Below, in pieces: positions 36,268 to 44,981 of a stretch of DNA of 64,000 bases. The stretch's first letter is position 1. Each line of letters starts with the position of its first letter. The notes under the pieces were generated by a model that worked only from the letters and a program-made list of their open reading frames with translations, did not search any database and was not told the DNA's origin. The position numbers and the translations under genes are program-made. Origin of the DNA: Arthrobacter hankyongi (GTDB lineage: Bacteria; Actinomycetota; Actinomycetes; Actinomycetales; Micrococcaceae); contig NZ_JAKLTQ010000003.1 in the NCBI RefSeq assembly GCF_022012395.1, positions 1-64,000 on the forward strand, written 5' to 3'.

Positions 36268-37239
36268 TCAGTCGTCATACGCGTCGAACTGCTCCACCGA
36301 GACAATGCGGCCGCGATGCTTCACGCTGACCTGGCACACGATGACCGCCCCGGGCCGCAGGTAGGGGTCCGCACTGGGCAGCTTGTCCGCCAGTGCCTGG
36401 GACATCCGCTTTTCCAGCACCTTGATCACCTGCGGCAGCACCGGCCGGTGGGTGCACACCGCCGCAGGCTGGTGTTTGTCCAGCAGCGCCTCGACGGCCG
36501 CGCGCGCCTTCTTCGGGCTGCGGTCCGCGGCGTGCTCGGTCAGCTGGGGCACGTTGCGGATCTTCAGTTGCTGGTCCAAGGCATACGGGGTGACGGTCTG
36601 CACGCAGCGCTGCCAGGGGCTGGTGGCAACCAGTCCGGGCCGCCACACCATAAGCATCCTGCAGACGGCCAATGCCTGGCGGCGGCCGGTGGCCGCGAGC
36701 GGGCGCTCGCCTTCGGCCTTGCTCCAGTTCGACCGCGGCTTGGCCTTGGCATGGCGGACCACGACGAACGGATAGGTTTCGAGGTCACCGCGGCTGTACG
36801 CGGTCACGAGGTGCTCCAGCGGCTCGCGGTCCGAGGGATTGCTCAGCAGCGTCAGGGCCTCGGTCACCTGGCACCAGGTGACCTTGTCCACTTCGGTACC
36901 GTCCGGCACCGGTTCTGCGTCCTCCAGGCGGGCGGCCCAGTAGAAGACCTCCTTGATCCCGGAGGGCACCCGGTAGTGCACCGTGGGCAACGGGATGCCC
37001 AGCTGCACGTCGACCTGGATTTCCTCCCGGACCTCGCGGACGGCGCATTCGGGCGTCGTCTCGCCGGCGTCCAGCTTGCCTTTGGGCCAGGACCAGTCCT
37101 TGTACCGGGGCCGGTGGATCAGCAGGACCTGCAGCTTGTGGTTGCGCACCCGCCAGCAAAGCGCGCCGGCGGCGGTGACGGTGATGGGGCCGGGGACTGT
37201 GGGGGCGCCGGCCGATGCCTGCGTCGAATCTTGTTCCAT
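36268..37239 (-). CDS. mutT1: MutT1-type Nudix hydrolase/histidine phosphatase fusion
   Basis: 323 aa in two domains. The N-terminal Nudix domain has the box from G54 (GKLDAGETTPECAVREVREE), matching GX5EX7REUXEE, with Gln in place of the usual late Gly. The C-terminal half (about 175-323) is a histidine-phosphatase domain starting VVVRHAKAKPRSNW, with a second His in VCTHRP. Mycobacterial MutT1 has this layout and hydrolyses 8-oxo-(d)GTP and diadenosine polyphosphates. It lies 7 bp after ppk, the same order as in mycobacteria. Confidence 0.92.
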   Translation of the reverse strand: MEQDSTQASAGAPTVPGPITVTAAGALCWRVRNHKLQVLLIHRPRYKDWSWPKGKLDAGETTPECAVREVREEIQVDVQLGIPLPTVHYRVPSGIKEVFYWAARLEDAEPVPDGTEVDKVTWCQVTEALTLLSNPSDREPLEHLVTAYSRGDLETYPFVVVRHAKAKPRSNWSKAEGERPLAATGRRQALAVCRMLMVWRPGLVATSPWQRCVQTVTPYALDQQLKIRNVPQLTEHAADRSPKKARAAVEALLDKHQPAAVCTHRPVLPQVIKVLEKRMSQALADKLPSADPYLRPGAVIVCQVSVKHRGRIVSVEQFDAYDD

Positions 37240-37246
37240 CGCCTGC

Positions 37247-39469
37247 CTAGCGGCGCAGTGCAGCGCGCTGGCGCGACCGCGAGGCCAGCAGCCAGGACTG
37301 GACGTCGCTGAGCGGGTTGCCGTCTTCGTCCTTGTGGCGCCGGTTCCAGACACCCCGGTTGTCCAGGTGCCAGCTGGCCGTGCCCGGATCCATATAGCGG
37401 TCCAGCAGGGTGATGAGATCGTTGATGTCATCACGGTTGCTCAGCTGCACGAGCGCCTCGACGCGGCGGTCCAGGTTCCGGTGCATCATATCTGCCGAGC
37501 CGATGAAGACCGCCGGTTCTCCGGCATTGGCGAAGGCAAAGACCCGGGAATGCTCCAGGAACCGGCCCAGGACGGACCGCACCCTGATGTTCTCGCTCAG
37601 GCCCGGGACCCCGGGGCGCACGGCGCAGATGCCGCGCACAATGACATCGACCTGCACCCCTGCCTGCGAGGCGCGGTAGAGCGAATCGACGATGGCCTCG
37701 TCCACCATCGAGTTGACCTTGATGACCACCCGGGCAGCCAGCCCCGCCTTGCGGTTGGAGATTTCCTTTTCGATCCTGTCGATCAAGCCCGAGCGCAGCG
37801 AGCGCGGGGCCACGAGCAGGCGCTTGAAGGAGGACTTCGGCGCATATCCGGAGAGCTGGTTGAACAGCTTCGAGAGGTCCTCGCCCACTTGGTCGTCCGC
37901 GGTGAGCAGACCCAGATCCTCGTAGTAGCGGGCGGTGCGCGGATGATAGTTGCCGGTGCCAATGTGGCTGTAGCGGCGCAGCCCGTCGCCTTCCTGGCGC
38001 ACGACCAGGGACAGCTTGCAGTGCGTCTTGAGCCCGACGATCCCGTACACCACGTGCACGCCCGCCTGCTCCAGCTTCCGTGCCCAGTCGATGTTTGCCT
38101 GCTCGTCGAAGCGGGCCTTGATCTCCACCAGCGCGAGCACCTGCTTGCCGGCCTCCGCCGCATCGATGAGCGCATCCACGATCGGGGAGTCCCCGGAGGT
38201 CCGGTACAGGGTCTGCTTGATGGCCTGGACCTTGGGGTCGGCCGCGGCCTGCTCTAGGAAGGCCTGCACCGAGGTGGAGAACGAGTCATACGGGTGGTGC
38301 AGCAGGATGTCGCGCCGGCGCATGGCGGCGAAGACGTTGGCTGCCTTGGAGGTTTCGCTCTCGTTCAGGTACCGGCTGGTATGGGCCAGGTGCTTGGGAT
38401 AGTGCAGGTCAGCGCGGTCGATGCCGGCAATGACATTGAGTCCGCGCAGATCCAGCGGGGCCGGCAGCGCATAGACCTCGGAGGGCTCGACGCCGAGCTC
38501 GCGGACCAGCAGGTCCCGCACGCTCGGGTTGATGTCGGTGGTGACTTCCAGCCGGACGGGCGGTCCGAAGCGGCGCCGGAGCAGTTCCTTCTCCAGCGCC
38601 TGCAGCAGGTTCTCGGCGTCGTCCTCCTCGACCTCCAGGTCCTCGTTGCGGGTGACCCGGAAGCTGTGGTGCTCCAGTACTTCCATGCCCTGGAACAAAA
38701 GGTCCAGGTGGACGGAGATGACCTCTTCCAGCGGGATGAAGCGGGCGGTGCGGCCCGGCACGGAACCGGCACGCGGACCGTCCACCGAGATCAGCCGCGG
38801 CAGTTGGTCCGGCACCTTCAGGCGGGCGAAGAGTTCCTTCTCGCTCACCGGGTTGCGTACGATCACGGCCAGGTTCAGCGACAGGCCGGAAATATAGGGG
38901 AACGGGTGGGCCGGATCCACCGCCAGCGGGGTCAGGATCGGGAAGACCTGTTCCTTGAACATCCCGGTCAGGCGCTGCTGGGCGGCGTCGTCGAGTTCGT
39001 CCCAGCGCACGATGTGGATGTGTTCGTAGGCCAGTTCGGGGCGGAGCTGTTCGGCGAAGATCCGGGCATGCCGTTCCTGCAGCCGGTGCGCCTGCTCCTT
39101 GATCTGTTCCAGCTGCTCGATCGGGCTCAGCCCGGCAGCGGAAGGTACGGCGAGCCCGGTGGCGATCCGGCGTTTCAGGCCGGCGACGCGCACCATGAAG
39201 AACTCGTCCAGGTTCGAGGCGAAGATGGACAGGAAGTTGACCCGCTCGAGCAGGAACAGGTCCGGGTCTTCGGCCAGTTCGAGCACCCGGGCATTAAAAT
39301 CCAGCCAGCTGACTTCACGGTCCAGGAAGCGGTCGAGGCTGAAGTCCCCGTCCGGAACCTGCGACGGGGCGAACTCGGGGATGTCGATGCGGTCCTGGGT
39401 GGCGCGGGCCGGGGCGACCTCCGTGGATCCGAACCTCGCAGAAACCGGAGGGGCGGATTCGGGAACCAT
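37247..39469 (-). CDS. ppk: polyphosphate kinase PPK1
   Basis: 740 aa with all four PPK domains: N-terminal helical [21 protein letters not shown], head-domain [19 protein letters not shown], and the phospholipase-D-like C1/C2 domains. [20 protein letters not shown] (around residue 500) holds the autophosphorylated His. It reversibly makes inorganic polyphosphate from ATP. The first ~35 residues are a variable extension. It forms an operon with mutT1. Confidence 0.96.
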   Translation of the reverse strand: MVPESAPPVSARFGSTEVAPARATQDRIDIPEFAPSQVPDGDFSLDRFLDREVSWLDFNARVLELAEDPDLFLLERVNFLSIFASNLDEFFMVRVAGLKRRIATGLAVPSAAGLSPIEQLEQIKEQAHRLQERHARIFAEQLRPELAYEHIHIVRWDELDDAAQQRLTGMFKEQVFPILTPLAVDPAHPFPYISGLSLNLAVIVRNPVSEKELFARLKVPDQLPRLISVDGPRAGSVPGRTARFIPLEEVISVHLDLLFQGMEVLEHHSFRVTRNEDLEVEEDDAENLLQALEKELLRRRFGPPVRLEVTTDINPSVRDLLVRELGVEPSEVYALPAPLDLRGLNVIAGIDRADLHYPKHLAHTSRYLNESETSKAANVFAAMRRRDILLHHPYDSFSTSVQAFLEQAAADPKVQAIKQTLYRTSGDSPIVDALIDAAEAGKQVLALVEIKARFDEQANIDWARKLEQAGVHVVYGIVGLKTHCKLSLVVRQEGDGLRRYSHIGTGNYHPRTARYYEDLGLLTADDQVGEDLSKLFNQLSGYAPKSSFKRLLVAPRSLRSGLIDRIEKEISNRKAGLAARVVIKVNSMVDEAIVDSLYRASQAGVQVDVIVRGICAVRPGVPGLSENIRVRSVLGRFLEHSRVFAFANAGEPAVFIGSADMMHRNLDRRVEALVQLSNRDDINDLITLLDRYMDPGTASWHLDNRGVWNRRHKDEDGNPLSDVQSWLLASRSRQRAALRR

Positions 39470-39534
39470 GGTGTCTCCTTAGGTGCTGGGGGATTGCCGC
39501 GGTCCATATGGTGGCGGACCGCCTACCTACAAGA

Positions 39535-40521
39535 TTAGTGATCCGCGCGGCCGGCCGCTGCCGGGTCGGCAGGTGCGTACATCACGTCCGTGTCCCACCG
39601 GGTGAAGCCGAGCCTGCGGTACAGTGCCACGGCCGCCTCGTTGTCCGCGTCGACATACAGCATGATGGCGCTCTGGCCGGCCGCCTGCAGGTGCTTGATG
39701 CCGGCGACCGTCAGCGCCCGGCCCAGGCCCATGCCCTGCGCCTGCGGCGTCACACCCAGCACGTACACCTCGCCGATGGAGGGGTGGGCTCCGGTGCCCG
39801 GATGCACCTTGGTCCAGTGGAAGCCCAGCAGTTCGCCGTCCTCCTCGCGCACCGCCAGCAGGAAGCCGGCCGGGTCGAACCATGGTTCGGCCATCCGCGC
39901 CTGCAGGTCCGCCATGGTCATCGACCCCTGTTCCGGATGGTGTGCGAAGGCTGCGGCGTTGGCTTTGAGCCAGGCCTCTTCGTCCTGGCCCGGCACGAAG
40001 GCGCGCAGTGCCACACCCGCCGGCAGTTCGCCGCCGGCCACCTGGGGCACATGGGCCAGGCGCATCCGCCACAGCTCGCGCACCGGGACGAAGCCGAAGC
40101 CGGCTGCGAGCGCCGCGGCGCCCGCGTGGCCGCCGTGGGACCACGCGCGCAGGTTGGGCAGTTCGGTGTGCCGGCACACTTCGTCGAGCAGGCCGGTGGC
40201 CACACCCTGGTTCCGGTAGGCGGGATGGACCACCAGCTCGAGCACGCCGGTGCCGCCGCGCGGCAGTACGACGACGGCGGCACCGGCCAGCGAGGAGGCG
40301 GTAGCCGGATCCGAGTGTTCCTCGGCGGCGTAGCTGGCCAGCACCAGCAGGTCGTCCGGGCCCGGGGAACGCAGCTGAACCCAGGTCTGCTCGGATAAAG
40401 GCGGATTGCCGTCGGCCTCGGCAGCGGCATCGGCCAGCGCCCGGAGGTCGGCCAGGACCTCGGGATCAGGTGCGCCCTTGATCGTCATCACCGGCCAGAC
40501 CGGCAGCGTCTGTTCGCTCAT
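39535..40521 (-). CDS. mshD: mycothiol synthase MshD
   Basis: 328 aa with two tandem GNAT domains. The N-terminal one is degenerate (VLELVVHPAYRNQGVATGLL). The C-terminal one is catalytic (IGEVYVLGVTPQAQGMGLGRAL, AIMLYVDADNEAAVALYRRL and the ending RLGFTRWDTDVMYAP). It acetylates Cys-GlcN-Ins with acetyl-CoA, the last step of mycothiol synthesis. Mycothiol is the main low-molecular-weight thiol of actinobacteria, which fixes the phylum of this DNA. The gene lies downstream of glnR, a conserved pairing, here separated by repeats. Confidence 0.94.
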   Translation of the reverse strand: MSEQTLPVWPVMTIKGAPDPEVLADLRALADAAAEADGNPPLSEQTWVQLRSPGPDDLLVLASYAAEEHSDPATASSLAGAAVVVLPRGGTGVLELVVHPAYRNQGVATGLLDEVCRHTELPNLRAWSHGGHAGAAALAAGFGFVPVRELWRMRLAHVPQVAGGELPAGVALRAFVPGQDEEAWLKANAAAFAHHPEQGSMTMADLQARMAEPWFDPAGFLLAVREEDGELLGFHWTKVHPGTGAHPSIGEVYVLGVTPQAQGMGLGRALTVAGIKHLQAAGQSAIMLYVDADNEAAVALYRRLGFTRWDTDVMYAPADPAAAGRADH

Positions 40522-40530
40522 GGACCTAGC

Positions 40531-40601
40531 CTACGGGAGGGACGCTCCCGCCGCGTCGACTTCGTCGCCGCGCCGGGTCCCTCGCGTCCCTCCCTGGCCG
40601 G
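40531..40601. repeat. palindromic repeat element, copy 1
   Basis: A 71-bp unit identical to 40635-40705. GGGAGGGACGC near its left end pairs with GCGTCCCTCCC near its right end (11 bp), enclosing a GC-rich core with CGACTTCGTCG. It could fold into one large hairpin. It sits immediately upstream of mshD, in the glnR-mshD space. Confidence 0.85.
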
Positions 40602-40634
40602 GGGCCCCGCCGCGAACGGGGAGGCGGGTAGGCG

Positions 40635-40705
40635 CTACGGGAGGGACGCTCCCGCCGCGTCGACTTCGTCGCCGCGCCGGGTCCCTCGCGTCCCTCCCTG
40701 GCCGG
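40635..40705. repeat. palindromic repeat element, copy 2
   Basis: An exact 71-bp direct repeat of 40531-40601, offset by 104 bp. It ends 4 bp from the glnR stop codon and may act as the glnR terminator. The 33 bp between copies is GC-rich and unrelated. Confidence 0.85.
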
Positions 40706-40709
40706 AGGC

Positions 40710-41420
40710 TCAGGTGTTCTGCGAGACGTCGGCCGGATCTTCGTCCTGGATGCGGACCAGCGTGAAGCGGTAGCCCACGTTGCGTACGGTGCCGATCAGG
40801 CCTTCGTGGTCCGGGCCGAGCTTGGCACGCAGCCGCCGCACATGCACGTCCACGGTGCGGGTGCCGCCGTAGTAGTCGTAGCCCCAGACCTCGTGCAGCA
40901 GCTGGTCCCGGGTGAACACGCGCCCGGGGTGCTGGGCCAGGTACTTGAGCAGCTCGAATTCCTTGTAGGTCAGGTTCAGCGGCTCCCCGCCCACCCGGGC
41001 GGTGTAGCTGGCCTCGTCGATGACGACGCCGGAGGCGTGGATTTCGCTGCTGGCCTCCTGGTCCGCGCGGTTGGCATGGGCAATGATCAGGCGCAGCCGC
41101 GCCTCCACTTCCGCCGGGCCGGCGGTGTCCAGGACGACGTCGTCGGCCAGCCAGTTCGCGGACACGGCGGCCATGCCGCCTTCGGTCAGGATCAGCATCA
41201 GCGGGGCACTCAGACCGGTGGCCTTCAGCAGCTGGGTCAGCGAGCGCGCCCCTACCAGGTCCTTGCGCGCGTCCACCATCACGACGTCGGAGGGATCGGT
41301 CTCCAGCAGGGCAGTAGGCTCGGCAGGCAGGATGTGGATCTTGTGGTTGAGCAGTTCGAGGGCGGGGAGGACTTCCACCGACGAGCCGGGGCTGTTCGTC
41401 AGAAGTAGAATGTGCGGCAT
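40710..41420 (-). CDS. glnR: GlnR-type OmpR-family orphan response regulator
   Basis: 236 aa. The receiver-like domain (1-110) starts [21 protein letters not shown] and carries [20 protein letters not shown], as in actinobacterial GlnR, which works without a dedicated kinase. The winged-helix effector domain (about 130-225) has [20 protein letters not shown] and [18 protein letters not shown], near-identical to the GlnR consensus. GlnR controls ammonium, glutamine and nitrate/nitrite assimilation genes. The mshD neighbour matches mycobacteria. Its own promoter probably lies in 41421-41580. Confidence 0.93.
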   Translation of the reverse strand: MPHILLLTNSPGSSVEVLPALELLNHKIHILPAEPTALLETDPSDVVMVDARKDLVGARSLTQLLKATGLSAPLMLILTEGGMAAVSANWLADDVVLDTAGPAEVEARLRLIIAHANRADQEASSEIHASGVVIDEASYTARVGGEPLNLTYKEFELLKYLAQHPGRVFTRDQLLHEVWGYDYYGGTRTVDVHVRRLRAKLGPDHEGLIGTVRNVGYRFTLVRIQDEDPADVSQNT

Positions 41421-41510
41421 TTTTCCTCCAAGGGGTTAGATGGCGCACATCGTTGGGCGGCCCGCCACAGGCCGCACCATGCTACCGGCCGGGCCTGGCG
41501 GTTGCGGACA

Positions 41511-41516
41511 ATTATA
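41511..41516 (-). promoter_or_regulatory. possible -10 box for glnR
   Basis: ATTATA on the plus strand reads TATAAT on the minus strand, in an AT-rich patch about 90 bp before the glnR start. No good -35 is visible at 17 nt, so this is weak. The patch could equally serve the divergent membrane-protein gene. Confidence 0.3.
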
Positions 41517-41580
41517 TAGCCGCTTGTGGCTGGCGCCACGTGTTCTCGCACTCACCGGGGTAATAAGGCAGGATGGCTGG

Positions 41581-42324
41581 GTGAGGAACTGGATCGTCGC
41601 GGCGGCTGCAGCCGCCGCTTTGTGTGCCGTCACCGGCGCTTCCTACGTGTCGCCGGAGGCGGTTGTCGTCATCGTCTGCGCCGCGTCCGTGGCGGCCGGT
41701 GTCGGCTGGCCGATCCTGCTGGGAGTGCCCGCCAGGAAGACCTTGGCTGCGGTGATCGCGCTGGCCGGCATTGCTGCCGCGGTACTGGCTTGGACCGCGC
41801 CGCAGACGATGGCAATGCAATGGACAGTGGTGGTGGTGGCCCTGGCTGTCATGGCGGTCTTCGTGATCCAGTTGCTCCGCGGCACCGGCCAGCCGCACCG
41901 CCTGGAGTCGACCTTCGGCGCAAGCACCGGGGCCGTCCTGGCTGCACTGGGTGCCGGCTGGGTGGCCAGCGACAGGCTTGCCCTCAATGCTGCCAACTCC
42001 TCGCTCATGCTGGTCGTCGCCATCAGCATGCTTTTTGCCATCGGCGCCTGCGTCCTGCCGTGGCCGGACCGCTTCGTGGCGCCGCTGGGCGTGGCGCTGG
42101 CCGCGCTGGCCGGCGGCGTGGGCGGGGTCCTGCTGGCATCGGTGCCGGTGTGGCCGGCCGTCGTGGTCGGGGCAGTGATGGGTGCCGTCGTCGTCTGCTT
42201 CCGCAGGCTCCTGCTCGGTGCCGGCAGCCCGGCCCCGGTACCGGCCCTGCTTTCCGCCGGCCTGATGCCGGTGCTGGCCACCGGGTCGCTGGTGTACTCG
42301 CTGGAGCGCCTGCTGATCCACTGA
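41581..42324 (+). CDS. polytopic membrane protein, function unknown
   Basis: 247 aa from GTG 41581, the first start after a divergent promoter region. It has seven to eight hydrophobic helices with short loops (for example WIVAAAAAAALCAVTGASYV, VVVIVCAASVAAGVGWPILL and LAALAGGVGGVLLASVPVW) and few charged residues apart from RLEST and RRLLLG. No transporter motif is recognised. It is divergent from glnR and 87 bp upstream of a tiny membrane-protein gene. Confidence 0.75.
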   Translation: MRNWIVAAAAAAALCAVTGASYVSPEAVVVIVCAASVAAGVGWPILLGVPARKTLAAVIALAGIAAAVLAWTAPQTMAMQWTVVVVALAVMAVFVIQLLRGTGQPHRLESTFGASTGAVLAALGAGWVASDRLALNAANSSLMLVVAISMLFAIGACVLPWPDRFVAPLGVALAALAGGVGGVLLASVPVWPAVVVGAVMGAVVVCFRRLLLGAGSPAPVPALLSAGLMPVLATGSLVYSLERLLIH

Positions 42325-42411
42325 GCCGGCCGGCTGTGACGGTGGCCACTAAACCCGCCGGGGCGCTGTCGCGCGGCCTTGGCGGCACGCCGGCCCCGTT
42401 ACTATGGACCT

Positions 42412-42525
42412 ATGTCGCATCTAGCACTTGAGATTTTCTTCATCAGCTTGCTCGTGGTTGCCGGCCTGTCGATGGCGTGGTTCGCGGGCCTGGTCGTCTG
42501 GCGCCTTTTCAAGGGCCAGAAGTAA
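42412..42525 (+). CDS. 37-aa single-helix membrane protein
   Basis: ATG 42412 to TAA 42523-42525 encodes MSHLALEIFFISLLVVAGLS and a further 17 residues ending VVWRLFKGQK. One transmembrane helix (about residues 6-29) has a short basic C-terminal tail (positive-inside). It lies 27 bp before the nitrobindin-like gene in the same direction. Similar tiny proteins seem conserved in Micrococcales, but I cannot name a role. The frame has the composition of a true membrane helix, which supports it as a gene. Confidence 0.6.
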   Translation: MSHLALEIFFISLLVVAGLSMAWFAGLVVWRLFKGQK

Positions 42526-42552
42526 GCATTCCCTGCAGGCAGGTTTCCGGCC

Positions 42553-43152
42553 ATGGCCATCGAAATCCCTACCGATTTGACACCTGAACTGGTGCCGCTG
42601 TCCTGGTTGCTTGGCACCTGGGAGGGGCAGGGGCGCCTGGGCAGCGGCGAGGCGGACTCGGAACATTTCTTCCAGTCCGCGACGTTCAAGCAGAACGGAC
42701 TGCCCTATCTGCAGTACACCGCAGAGAGCTGGCTGACCGATGAGCACGGCACGAAGCTGCGTCCGCTGACGGTGGAAACCGGTTTCTGGGCGCTGGACCG
42801 CAAGCTCAATGAAGCGGACGTCGGACCGGGGCTGGTCCCGGCCGAGATCGTCCCTGCCCTGAAGTCCGCCGACGAGGTCGAGGAGCTGCGCAATGCCGGC
42901 GGCGGCTTTGACATCACTGCCACCATCGTGCATCCGGGCGGCATCGCCGAGCTGTACTACGGACAGATCAAGGGCCCGCAGATCCAGCTCGCCACGGACA
43001 TGGTGATGCGCGGATCGCAGTCCAAGGAGTATGCCGCGGCAACCCGGATGTTCGGCCTGGTCAACGGGGACCTGTTCTGGCGCTGGGATGTTGCCGCCAG
43101 CGGCAGCGAACTGGAGGCGCACGCTTCCGCGATCCTGAAGAAGGTCAACTGA
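42553..43152 (+). CDS. nitrobindin-like heme protein (FABP family, Rv0813c-type)
   Basis: 199 aa, a 10-stranded beta-barrel of the THAP4/nitrobindin family. PLSWLLGTWEGQGRLG has the GxWxGxG signature, GFWALDRKLN and VHPGGIAELYYGQIKGPQIQ match the barrel. The conserved C-terminal ligand region is LEAHASAILKK, where the His binds heme. Mycobacterial and human nitrobindins bind ferric heme and isomerise peroxynitrite to nitrate. The gene is directly followed by YgfZ, with no spacer, and lies near glnR, as in mycobacteria. Confidence 0.88.
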   Translation: MAIEIPTDLTPELVPLSWLLGTWEGQGRLGSGEADSEHFFQSATFKQNGLPYLQYTAESWLTDEHGTKLRPLTVETGFWALDRKLNEADVGPGLVPAEIVPALKSADEVEELRNAGGGFDITATIVHPGGIAELYYGQIKGPQIQLATDMVMRGSQSKEYAAATRMFGLVNGDLFWRWDVAASGSELEAHASAILKKVN

Positions 43153-44235
43153 ATGAGCTACCGTAGCCCCCTGCTTGCCCGTCCCGGCGCGGTGGAAGCC
43201 GCCGGCGCCGATGCCGGCGTCGCCGCTCACTATGGTGATCCGCTGCGCGAGCAGCGGCTGCTGGCCCGGGGCGAGGCCATAGTGGATCTGTCCCACCGCG
43301 GCATCGTGACGGTCTCCGGTCCGGACCGGCTGTCCTGGCTGAACGCGCTCTCCTCGCAGCTGCTGCTGCAGTTGCAGCCGGGCGAATCCACCGAGGCGCT
43401 GCTGCTGACGGTCCAGGGCCGCATCGAATACGACATCGAGCTTGTCGACGACGGCGAAACCGCCTGGCTGATCGTCGAAGCCTTCGAGGCCCCCGGCCTG
43501 GCCGAGTGGCTGCAGAAGATGAAATTCATGTTCCGCATCGAGATTGCCGATGTCACGGACCAGTGGGCCGTCATCGGCAGCACCGCGGCGCAGCCCGAAC
43601 TGGCCGGCCGGACCGTCTGGCAGGATCCGTGGCCGCAGGTGGGAGCCGGCGGGTTCGCCTATACCGGCGTCGAGGAGCCTGCCCACCCGGGCCGGGAACG
43701 GACCTGGTTCGAGTACCTGGTGCCGGCGGCCGGACTGGAAGATGCCGTCGAGGGCCGCACGCTGGCCGGCGTCTGGGCGGCCGAAGCCCTGCGCATCGCG
43801 GCCTGGCGGCCGCGCTTTGGGGCCGAGACCGACGACAAGACCATCCCGCACGAGCTGGACCTGATCCGCACCGCGGTGCATCTGGCGAAGGGCTGCTACA
43901 AGGGCCAGGAAACCATCGCCCGCGTCCACAATCTCGGGCACCCGCCGCGCCGGCTGGTGTTCCTGCAGTTGGACGGTGCCCGGACCTCGCTGCCGGCAGC
44001 CGGCAGCGAGGTCCGGCTGGGGGACCGCAAGGTGGGGACGGTGACCTCGGTGGCGCTGCATTACGAAATGGGCCCGGTGGCCCTGGCCGTGATCAAGCGG
44101 TCGGTGGATCCGGCTGCGCCGCTGCTGGTCGTCGACGGCGACGAGCAGTACGACGCCGGCCAGGAAGTCATCGTCGCGCCGGACGCCGGCCAGGTGGTGG
44201 GCCGGCAGGGCGGTTTCCTGCGCGGACCGCGCTGA
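43153..44235 (+). CDS. ygfZ: folate-binding protein YgfZ
   Basis: 360 aa of the GcvT-like fold. The signature KGCYKGQETIARVHN (about residues 246-260) carries the conserved Cys of YgfZ. The N-terminal LSHRGIVTVSGPDRLSWLNAL and C-terminal VGTVTSVALHYEMGPVAL are typical. YgfZ uses tetrahydrofolate in the assembly or repair of certain Fe-S enzymes. The start is immediately after the stop of the nitrobindin-like gene, so they are one operon. It converges on a GNAT gene with 7 bp between stops. Confidence 0.93.
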   Translation: MSYRSPLLARPGAVEAAGADAGVAAHYGDPLREQRLLARGEAIVDLSHRGIVTVSGPDRLSWLNALSSQLLLQLQPGESTEALLLTVQGRIEYDIELVDDGETAWLIVEAFEAPGLAEWLQKMKFMFRIEIADVTDQWAVIGSTAAQPELAGRTVWQDPWPQVGAGGFAYTGVEEPAHPGRERTWFEYLVPAAGLEDAVEGRTLAGVWAAEALRIAAWRPRFGAETDDKTIPHELDLIRTAVHLAKGCYKGQETIARVHNLGHPPRRLVFLQLDGARTSLPAAGSEVRLGDRKVGTVTSVALHYEMGPVALAVIKRSVDPAAPLLVVDGDEQYDAGQEVIVAPDAGQVVGRQGGFLRGPR

Positions 44236-44242
44236 GCACGGC

Positions 44243-44956
44243 CTAAGCGCCCCGTTCGCCGGCCGGCAGGTATACCGAGGTCTGGGTGCCGGCCTCGACG
44301 AAACCGAGGCAGCGCGCGGTGGCCCGCGAGGCGGCGTTGTCCTCATGGGCCCGCCACTGCGGAATCAGTCCGGCCCCGAGCGCCTCATGGCCGGCAATGG
44401 CCGCCATCACGGTGCCCAGGCCGCGCCGCCGGTAGGCCGGGGCGGTCAGCACCGACAGATGGCCCAGGATGGCTTCCCATTCCTCGTACCCGGAACCGGC
44501 CACCGGTTCGGCGCCGTGCAGCAGGACGAAGGTCTTGTCCATGTCGCTCAGGCCCACTTCGTTGTTGTCGTCCGGCGGACAGAGCGCTTCCAGCCGCGCG
44601 GCGTCCTCGGGCGCCGTGGAGACGGTGATTTCCTCCGCCGGCTGGGCCAACGGCAGGTCATCGGCGAAGTACAGGTACGCCTTGCCCAGCCCATGACCGC
44701 CGCGGCCCCGGCTCAACTGCAGCAGGGTGCGGTACTCGGCCAGTTCGGCGTCCGAGTATGCGGCGGCACTTTCGACCGCCCATTCCGGGCCGACCAGCGC
44801 CGACCGGCCGAAGAGCCGGACAAAGGTCAGCACGGCGGCTTCGTCGTCGATCCGGGAGAGCCGGCCGGCCGGGACCGCCAAGGCCTCGTCGCCGAAGCCG
44901 AGCAGGCGCGCCCAGGCCAGCAGGACGATGTCCGCGGTGCCCGATTCCAGCTGCAT
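44243..44956 (-). CDS. GNAT-family N-acetyltransferase
   Basis: 237 aa. The C-terminal half is a GNAT domain: LGHLSVLTAPAYRRRGLGTVM is motif A, whose RRRGLGTV binds the acetyl-CoA pyrophosphate. AHEDNAASRATARCLGFVEAG is motif B. The N-terminal ~100 residues are helical and not recognised. The substrate is unknown. It lies 25 bp after pfk in the same direction. Confidence 0.85.
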   Translation of the reverse strand: MQLESGTADIVLLAWARLLGFGDEALAVPAGRLSRIDDEAAVLTFVRLFGRSALVGPEWAVESAAAYSDAELAEYRTLLQLSRGRGGHGLGKAYLYFADDLPLAQPAEEITVSTAPEDAARLEALCPPDDNNEVGLSDMDKTFVLLHGAEPVAGSGYEEWEAILGHLSVLTAPAYRRRGLGTVMAAIAGHEALGAGLIPQWRAHEDNAASRATARCLGFVEAGTQTSVYLPAGERGA

Positions 44957-44981
44957 GGTGCAACACTAACCGAGGCGGTTC

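Noticed and set aside
40531-40705. CRISPR array
   Set aside because: Only two repeat copies, 71 bp each with one 33-bp gap and internal dyad symmetry. No cas genes in the window.
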